A stretch of DNA of 64,000 bases, taken from positions 1 through 64,000 of the forward strand of contig CAYZAW010000001.1 in assembly GCA_964476505.1 (NCBI GenBank), read 5' to 3'. Both the position numbers and the translations under genes were made by a program. Each line of letters begins with the position of its first letter. The stretch's first letter is position 1. This DNA comes from CAYZAW01 sp964476505 (lineage in GTDB: Bacteria; Bacillota; Clostridia; Christensenellales; CAG-138). The notes below the pieces were generated by a model, which was given only the letters and a program-made list of their open reading frames with translations, was not told the DNA's origin and did not search any database. Below, one piece after another: positions 59,401-64,000 of this stretch.

Positions 59401-62342
59401 ACGCCCTCCTCCTTGGGAATGATTCGCCCTACCACATGGAAGGGCTTATAAACGCCCTTGCCGCAGAGGATGCGATAGTCGCAAACGGCATCGCGCTTCT
59501 GCCGGATGGCAGCGTCGATCTCCTGCGTGATCACGATTCGGTCGTCCGGGTACACGGCAGAAAGAACGGAGGGGGACGTATAGTCCGCAGGCTCCCGTTC
59601 GATCAGCTCCCAATACCGCTTGTTGAAGTGGATCACAGACAGCTGTTCTCCGTCATACGCGTAAAGGGCAGCGCCGTGGGGCAGGTTATCCAACAGCTCC
59701 TTTTGCTGCTTTTCCTCTTTGATCTGCTCGGAGGCATCCGTGAAGTAAAAATTCAAAAATGTATTGCCGAGGGCATCTTTCGAGCTTCGTCCGGATACCT
59801 TTGTCCAAATATAGCCGCCGTTTCCGCGCCTGATACGGTAGCGAGCGGTGATAGCGTCGTTGCTCTGCCGCAGTTGAGACAAAAAGCTTTTGGCAGCGGC
59901 GCTGTCTTCGGGATGCACGTTTGCCAGCGCGTTGTTTTCGTATAACTCCGTTAAACGGATGTAGCTCATGCCGGTAAGCTTTACCAAGCTTTCGTTAAAG
60001 TACACCGGGGTTACGGCACCGTCCGGGTGTATGCACAGCCTTGCAAAGCCGCCGGGCATATCCCGCATCATGCTGGCTAAATTTTCGTTGTCGCTGTTGA
60101 TGCGCGCGGTAAGATCGCGCCTAGTCAGCATCACGGCAATGTAATCCCCAAGCGCCGCAAGGCGGTTCACCTGCGTAAGCGGGCGGTGGGGGTCGTCCAC
60201 ACCGATCATTCCCACCATCTTGCCGTCGCGGTTGAGCGGCACAGCAAACAGCGAGGTGATACCCTGTGCCAGCAGGCGTTCCTTTTCGTCCGCACGGGCA
60301 TCGGAAAGCTTTGCTACGTCGTTGATGGCGTAATACCCGCGCGCCTGGAAGGCATGGAACCAGAATTCAAGTATGGAAAGCGGAATGCCCTGCAGGTTTT
60401 CCAGCTCGGCGCTAATGCCCGGTGCGCATACCTCATAGGTATTGTCGGTAACGCCGCGGTCAAAATCGAACTCAAAGATGTAGGAACGGATACCGCAAAA
60501 GTATTCCATGAGCTTACGCAGCGTGCCGTTGATGCCAACCGAGGTATCCGGCTGCGCCAGCAGCGCGTGCGCGGTTTCGTTGAGGAAGCGTAGCTGCTCG
60601 TCTGTATCCTTCAGCTCCTGCTCTGCATGCTTTTGCTCGGTGATATCCGTAAATATGCAAAGATGCACGTTTTGCTCGATGCCGGTAAAATGCGTGGAGG
60701 AAAGCCCAACACGCACCCAGCGAACAGAGCCGTCCTTCCGTACCAGCCGGTATTCCAGCTGTGCGGGCATGCGGGTCTGATAGGCGTGCACGATGTCTTC
60801 CTTCGCTTTTTTGCGGTCGTCCGGATGAACGGGCGCGTATTTGTCTGTGACCTCCGCCTCGTATTCCTCCCGGGTGTAGCCGTGGATGGCAAAGAATTGC
60901 TCGTTGGAGAACAACAGCTGAATGCTGCCGTCTTGATCCAGCACGGTTGCGGTGATGCCGCAGCCTACGTCCGCCATGATGGCCTGCATTTGCTCCGCCG
61001 TTCTGCGTTCGCGCTGCTCCGCCTCTTTTTCCTCGGTGATATCCCGCAGGATGGAAAGCTGAACGGGCTCGCTGACCTCAGAGAGCTGACAGATGGAAAT
61101 GGAGGAACGCAGGCGAAGCTTGCGGTGATCCCGGGTGACCGCATCGTATTCCACTACTCTTGTGGCTTTTGTATGATTGAGGCGTGCGGTTTCGTCCGCT
61201 ACCCACGGGCGATCCTTGGGGGATATGGTTTGGTAGGGGGAATGCACCTCTTCCTCAAACTGCTCCTTTGTGTAGCCCAGCATGGTATAGTAATGGTCGT
61301 TGGCAAACAGGTATTGCGCTGCGCCGTCCTTTACCACAGCCGCGATGATGCCGATATCTACATTGTCCATAATGGTTTGCATCCGCGTTGCCGCTTGGCG
61401 CTCCGCCTGCTCTGCTATGCGCTGGGCGGTGATATTCTCGTTGGTGCAATACACAAGGTAGCGGTCTCCCGCCGAGGCGATGACCCGCATGGTGGAGCGC
61501 AGGTGTGTTTCCGCGGGGCAGCCCGGCAGATCACGGAAAATATATTCCTCGGTGACCTCGCTCTTTGCTGCGATGGATTCCTCTAATGCTGCGGTGATTC
61601 GCCGCAGCGTTTCCTCGTCAACATGCTCCGACCAGTTGAGCTTTAGCGCGTCCTCCACGGTGATGCCAACGCCGCCTATCATTTGAGCGTATTTTTCCGT
61701 GGCGCGAAGCAGTTCTATCTTTCCGTTATGGTATTCGTAAATGCATGCACCGCCAACATAGCTGTTGAAAATAAGGGTATCCATGCTTTCCGGGTCCCAG
61801 AAAGCGTTGTTATCCAAATTCTCCACCGTTTCCAGCGCAAGCAGGTGTTCCTCCTTGCCCGCGCCTTTACAAAGCGCTTCATACTCCGCTACGGGCATGG
61901 GGCGCGCGTATAAATAGCCCTGTATGTAATCGCAGCCGATGGAGCGCAGGAAATCCGCCTGCTCTGTCGTTTCCACACCCTCTGCGATCACAGACATATC
62001 CAGCCACTTTGCCATCCGCACGATGGATTCCACGATGTTGCCGCCCCGCTGGGTGTTGGTGGTGCTCTCCAAGAATTTCATGTCCAGCTTGATGACCTGC
62101 GCCGGAACATCCTTTAATGTGTTGAGCGACGAGTATCCGCTGCCGAAATCGTCTATCTCCACGGTAAAGCCTGCTTTTAAAAGCTGCTTGACCACGGCAA
62201 TGATCTGCTCGGCAGACTTGCTGAAGGCGGATTCCGTGATCTCCAAGCGCAGCAGATCCACAGGCAGCCGGTAGGTTTTTACCAGCCCCGTGATCACATC
62301 CACGATATCATCCCTGAAAATATCGTAGCGGGAGATATTCAC
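56427..62342 (-). CDS. C-terminal part of a giant EAL-PAS/GAF-GGDEF-receiver c-di-GMP protein (split by amber codon)
   Basis: 1971 codons. Residues 1-160 are the rest of an EAL domain (LLRLEITESAFSKSAEQIIA, VEIDDFGSGYSSLNTLKDV, KLDMKFLE, SVIAEGVETTEQADFL). Then come about eight PAS units (from ~180, 325, 447, 756, 881, 1004, 1128, 1251), a GAF at ~583-745, a further PAS-like stretch at ~1374-1510, a GGDEF domain (DPLTGVYNRATF ~1522; intact RIGGDEF ~1596), a receiver (~1703-1825, Asp in LLDLMMPNMDG), and a C-terminal sensor-like domain. The first codon here is only a GTG inside the EAL domain, without RBS; the frame continues upstream through TAG 62376-62378 into the next feature. Read together it would be a 2361-residue protein. 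It is soluble, without membrane helices. Confidence 0.85.
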   Translation of the reverse strand: MNISRYDIFRDDIVDVITGLVKTYRLPVDLLRLEITESAFSKSAEQIIAVVKQLLKAGFTVEIDDFGSGYSSLNTLKDVPAQVIKLDMKFLESTTNTQRGGNIVESIVRMAKWLDMSVIAEGVETTEQADFLRSIGCDYIQGYLYARPMPVAEYEALCKGAGKEEHLLALETVENLDNNAFWDPESMDTLIFNSYVGGACIYEYHNGKIELLRATEKYAQMIGGVGITVEDALKLNWSEHVDEETLRRITAALEESIAAKSEVTEEYIFRDLPGCPAETHLRSTMRVIASAGDRYLVYCTNENITAQRIAEQAERQAATRMQTIMDNVDIGIIAAVVKDGAAQYLFANDHYYTMLGYTKEQFEEEVHSPYQTISPKDRPWVADETARLNHTKATRVVEYDAVTRDHRKLRLRSSISICQLSEVSEPVQLSILRDITEEKEAEQRERRTAEQMQAIMADVGCGITATVLDQDGSIQLLFSNEQFFAIHGYTREEYEAEVTDKYAPVHPDDRKKAKEDIVHAYQTRMPAQLEYRLVRKDGSVRWVRVGLSSTHFTGIEQNVHLCIFTDITEQKHAEQELKDTDEQLRFLNETAHALLAQPDTSVGINGTLRKLMEYFCGIRSYIFEFDFDRGVTDNTYEVCAPGISAELENLQGIPLSILEFWFHAFQARGYYAINDVAKLSDARADEKERLLAQGITSLFAVPLNRDGKMVGMIGVDDPHRPLTQVNRLAALGDYIAVMLTRRDLTARINSDNENLASMMRDMPGGFARLCIHPDGAVTPVYFNESLVKLTGMSYIRLTELYENNALANVHPEDSAAAKSFLSQLRQSNDAITARYRIRRGNGGYIWTKVSGRSSKDALGNTFLNFYFTDASEQIKEEKQQKELLDNLPHGAALYAYDGEQLSVIHFNKRYWELIEREPADYTSPSVLSAVYPDDRIVITQEIDAAIRQKRDAVCDYRILCGKGVYKPFHVVGRIIPKEEGVYAIYASYTPISNEVMSYQQMLPVVLSTIMDSTTDLAFAKDKNFRYICVSRAFADMAGIDDPKDIVGKTDYEVFESETAEKFRRDDTQLLESGKSIVDMVESIPSADGIPHYSSTSKYLLRESNGSVIGLYGIGRDITEYRDAFSKLKLLTDSIPGGIATYELAGERIRLIYRNDGFCKLFEATRDNNDPGILINPAKWVFSEDLDELQSQLDALVKRNTPMDCVYRIHTKNGGYRWISHKAVAADRRGGKLIVHAILQDVTDQHDIMDQLRQSEEENLLAIQLGGNIICHYTVADKSLTMSAEVAASFGLPEKTMDVPYEPVRLGFVSKECAEAYVDFFEAILHGSKAGTVLFQQQYLGEWRWMEARSSTIFSETGDPVKAIITFIDVTERLEKEAAYKRWQQSLANRKPESYTLIRSNLSKDVSLDVIEGSLLNIGFSKDKHSFNERTDLYAEQCVFTDDRERYRAFANLETLLANYYRGKRADSLEYREKLEDGSTRWLLLSIELVEYPNSNDVEAYLMYEDINEAKQAELQTKEMSENDPLTGVYNRATFVSKVKQTVQASNENAKHALIMLDVDGFKTVNDVFGHGAGDQTLIEVADILRSILRRGDLVGRIGGDEFVVFLSDIPNSVIAANKAKQICALTRKSFSPEVRISCSVGVAVAPLDGKEFDTLYKKADLALYYVKGSGKDNYAFYRESMKNQHLEEEEYAPVPVAVGKPEKKRRMLIVDDNAIDHALMANIFKDEFIIEKAKNGSSALIRLRHYGSAISVVLLDLMMPNMDGFAVLKQMQSYPELQNIPVIIVSGDDSRDTCLQTIRCGATDFVTKPVDPDLLRIRVRSAISKAENERLRATNSLLEQKNFDVTRYEAALECSGVAIIECDWLSGEFIYDPSIGNYIAGTYDNRKFWYLLLADMVADTLTVKKMQELVHRIADDRTLTNGSIIVQLKTPKGKSHEFRMNVHKLPNDFQLTTKLIITLLDMHYNPDQMLS

Positions 62343-62375
62343 CGATACCGGAAGCGGGTTTCGCTCTTCGTCGAT

Positions 62376-62378
62376 CTA
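62376..62378 (-). other. In-frame amber codon splitting the EAL domain
   Basis: On the minus strand CAA TAT TTA AGG CGC TAG ATC GAC GAA. EAL proteins of this type usually have Trp in the place of the stop (L-R-R-W-x-D-E), so TGG to TAG is a one-base change. Both flanks are in the same frame and match one EAL domain. Confidence 0.85.
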
Positions 62379-63512
62379 GCGCCTTAAATATTGGCAGACT
62401 CGCTCCCAAATGCATTTATCCAGCTCGTAAACAAAGCCGTTCTTCTCAAATATGGGGATGAACACGCCGGGCGGGATCAAGCCCTTTTCCGGGTGCCGCC
62501 AGCGGGCGAGCGCTTCCGCACCGATGAGTGCGCCCGTGGAGTGGTTGTATTGGGGCTGGAACCACGGCTCAAACTGACCGCCGGAGAGTGCCGATTCCAT
62601 GTCTGTTACAACTTCCTGCTCCGAGATGAGGCGTTTGCGAAGAGATTCATCGTAGTTGGCGATCTGCTCATCGTACCGGCCCTTGATGGAATCCGCCGCA
62701 AGCATGGCTCTGTCGTACATGGCGCTGGGGGAAAGGGACAGGTCGTCTACCAGATACCGCCCGATGCTGAAGGTAACGGGGGAGACAAGCCCGTTTACGG
62801 TGCTTGCCTGTATCCGCATGTTTTTTAAGACTTCTGCGTCCCGCAGCTTGGACGGGTACAGCACGGCAAAATCGTCCGCGGCAACCCGGCATACAATGCC
62901 GCCGTGTGCCTCAAAGCCCTCCCGGAACACATTGGCGATGTACTGTAATACCTCGTCGCCCTTTTTCGTGCCGTATTGATCGTTGATGACCTTGAAGCGG
63001 TCGATATCAAAGCAGGCCATGATGTAATAGCCGGGTGCTTGCGCCTGTACCATTTGCTGCGCCTTCTCAAAGAAGGTTTCCCGGCTGTAAAGCCCTGTGA
63101 GCTTGTCCCGCTGTAACGTATTGACCGTTGCGGCGGCTTCCCGAAGGGCAATGTTGTTTTTCAGGCAGTGGCGGATAACCTCCGGGTTATAGGGCTTCAT
63201 GATGTAATCGTTTGCGCCAAGCGTGAGGCATTTGCTTCTGGCTTCTTCGTCCTCGTTGCCGGTGATCATGATAACGGGAATCTGCGATAGCAGCGGGTTC
63301 TCCCGAATCCGCTTCAATACCTCGTAGCCGTCCATTTCCGGCATTACGATGTCCAGCAGTACAGCGGAAACAGACGCGTAGTGATCGGCTAGCGATAAAA
63401 GCGCGTCTTTGCCGCAGGCAGCCTCCAAAACCGTATACTCGGGGGTGAGTGCGGCTTTTAAAAGCTTTCTGTTGGGCGAAATATCATCAACGATCAGCAG
63501 CGTTTTTTTCAT
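62376..63512 (-). CDS. Receiver-GGDEF-EAL N-terminal part of the same protein
   Basis: 378 codons. Residues 1-125 are a receiver (LLIVDDISPNRKLLKAALTP, phospho-Asp in VLLDIVMPEMDGYEV, MITGNEDEE, Lys in IMKPYNPE). Residues ~150-305 are a GGDEF domain (DKLTGLYSRETFFEKA) whose active site is degenerate (RVAADDF instead of RxGGDEF), so it should not make c-di-GMP. From ~312 the EAL domain begins (WFQPQYNHSTGALIGAEALA, with the E-A-L motif, RWRHPEKGLIPPGVFIPIFE) and is cut at the TAG after QYLRR. ATG 63512 has AAAGG nine bases upstream; the frame is open to 63623 without an RBS. Confidence 0.88.
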   Translation of the reverse strand: MKKTLLIVDDISPNRKLLKAALTPEYTVLEAACGKDALLSLADHYASVSAVLLDIVMPEMDGYEVLKRIRENPLLSQIPVIMITGNEDEEARSKCLTLGANDYIMKPYNPEVIRHCLKNNIALREAAATVNTLQRDKLTGLYSRETFFEKAQQMVQAQAPGYYIMACFDIDRFKVINDQYGTKKGDEVLQYIANVFREGFEAHGGIVCRVAADDFAVLYPSKLRDAEVLKNMRIQASTVNGLVSPVTFSIGRYLVDDLSLSPSAMYDRAMLAADSIKGRYDEQIANYDESLRKRLISEQEVVTDMESALSGGQFEPWFQPQYNHSTGALIGAEALARWRHPEKGLIPPGVFIPIFEKNGFVYELDKCIWERVCQYLRR

Positions 63513-63680
63513 AACAGCTTGCCTTTCTGTTAAAATACATGTTTTGATGCGGCAACCCGCAAACGATTTCGCACGATAAACGAATACATCATATTCATAC
63601 CACGAAAATGTGAAATTTAACATTATATAGAAAAATCTGCTGTATGCTGTAAAAGCGCGTCAACACAAGAGGATTCGTAG

Positions 63681-63712
63681 CAAAAAAGAAGGTGCGGGTT
63701 TGTACCGCACCT
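63681..63712 (-). terminator. Rho-independent terminator of the hybrid kinase gene
   Basis: On the minus strand AGGTGCGG (63712-63705) pairs with CCGCACCT (63697-63690), followed by TCTTTTTTG. It separates the kinase gene from the receiver-GGDEF gene. Confidence 0.75.
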
Positions 63713-63751
63713 AACAAAAGCAGGCTGTTTGTCTTTACTGTGTTATGCTGT

Positions 63752-64000
63752 TTATTCGTCTTGCCGTGACAGCATATTCCGGTGCTTGTTGGCATACGCC
63801 TTGGTAAGCTCTATGCCAAGCACATCCGGCTCAATGGGCTTGGAAACATGCGCGTTCATGCCGGAGGAGAGGGATTTTGTGATGTCCTCGCTAAAGGCGT
63901 TGGCGGTCAGCGCAACGATCTGCACGTTGTGCGCGTCCGGGTGGGAGGAGGCACGAATGAGGCGCGTGGCCTCATAACCGTCCATATTGGGCATTTGAAT
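63752..64000 (-). CDS. Receiver domain at the C-terminus of a hybrid signalling protein (partial)
   Basis: The frame is open from the right window edge to a stop at 63752. The 82 visible residues are the second half of a CheY-like receiver: QMPNMDGYEATRLIRASSHP, IVALTANAFSEDITKSLSSG and MNAHVSKPIEPDVLGIELTK, with the conserved Thr/Ala and Lys of the active site. MPxMDGYEATRxIR plus TANAF is typical of receivers ending hybrid histidine kinases, so a kinase probably lies upstream. The phosphorylated Asp and everything before it are outside the window. Confidence 0.8.
   Translation of the reverse strand: MQMPNMDGYEATRLIRASSHPDAHNVQIVALTANAFSEDITKSLSSGMNAHVSKPIEPDVLGIELTKAYANKHRNMLSRQDE

Noticed and set aside
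62376..62378. Recoding of TAG as a sense codon in this organism
   Set aside because: TAG ends several ordinary genes here (for example at 8301, 30540 and 54943), with non-coding sequence after it, so the standard code applies.
1..64000. CRISPR arrays, tRNA or rRNA genes, prophage or insertion sequences
   Set aside because: No regularly spaced repeats, cloverleaf-like sequences, rRNA stretches, transposase or integrase motifs were recognised. Short tRNAs could be missed by eye.

Overview
The window looks like the chromosome of a low-GC-type Gram-positive (Bacillota) of class Clostridia, probably a gut Christensenellales/Oscillospirales-like lineage. This is inferred from moderate-to-high GC coding sequence, strong AGGAGG-type ribosome binding sites, YesM/YesN two-component pairs, lipoprotein sugar-binding proteins and very large PAS/GGDEF signalling proteins. 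No rRNA, tRNA, CRISPR array, insertion sequence or phage gene was recognised. Almost everything is sugar or polyol catabolism, uptake and its control, bracketed by cyclic-di-GMP signalling proteins.

Layout. 0-8.3 kb: the tail of a leucine-rich-repeat protein, a chimeric GNAT/Cys-rich ORF, an ABC exporter operon with an alpha/beta hydrolase, a GNAT, an MBL hydrolase, an isochorismatase-like hydrolase, and two tandem esterase-fold proteins that have lost their catalytic serine. 8.3-13 kb: a divergent polyol-oxidation locus (two zinc alcohol dehydrogenases, a VOC protein, glycerol dehydrogenase) opposite a GntR regulator, with matching 12-bp repeats just downstream of both -10 boxes. 13.1-18.5 kb: a damaged zone. 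A D-2-hydroxyacid dehydrogenase N-terminus is fused to a permease C-terminus, an RbsA-type ATPase has an internal deletion and frameshift, and a second permease is cut and joined to a PAS-GGDEF protein lacking its N-terminus. 18.6-20.1 kb: an AraC/GyrI regulator and a Cys-rich protein.

20.1-36.3 kb: an intact sugar island. A LacI regulator fused to an extracellular-type solute-binding domain is divergent from an RbsA/RbsC/RbsB-type transporter, FucU-like mutarotase, FGGY kinase, GatD-like dehydrogenase, aldo/keto reductase, GatZ/KbaZ, KdgT-like permease, L-fucose isomerase and rhamnulokinase-like kinase. 36.3-45.6 kb, minus strand: a SorE-like dehydrogenase, PHP protein, SDR and DeoR regulator; then a CUT1 ABC transporter with a GH31 glycosidase, opposed by a YesM/YesN two-component system (45.8-48.4 kb). 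48.5-51.3 kb: a YczE-like membrane protein, a YoaP-like GNAT, a 56-residue membrane protein and a TPR-like membrane protein. 51.5-56.3 kb: MBL hydrolase, CdaR-like regulator, GntP permease and glycerate 2-kinase. 56.4-64 kb, minus strand: a multidomain RR-GGDEF-EAL-PAS/GAF-GGDEF-RR protein interrupted by one in-frame amber codon inside its EAL domain, then the receiver end of a hybrid kinase.

The most notable observations are the amber-split c-di-GMP protein, the cluster of deletion-type chimeric joints at 13.5-15.8 kb, the tandem catalytic-serine-less esterases, the LacI-solute-binding fusion, and the candidate GntR operators. All functions are read from the sequence and knowledge of the families; no database search was run.
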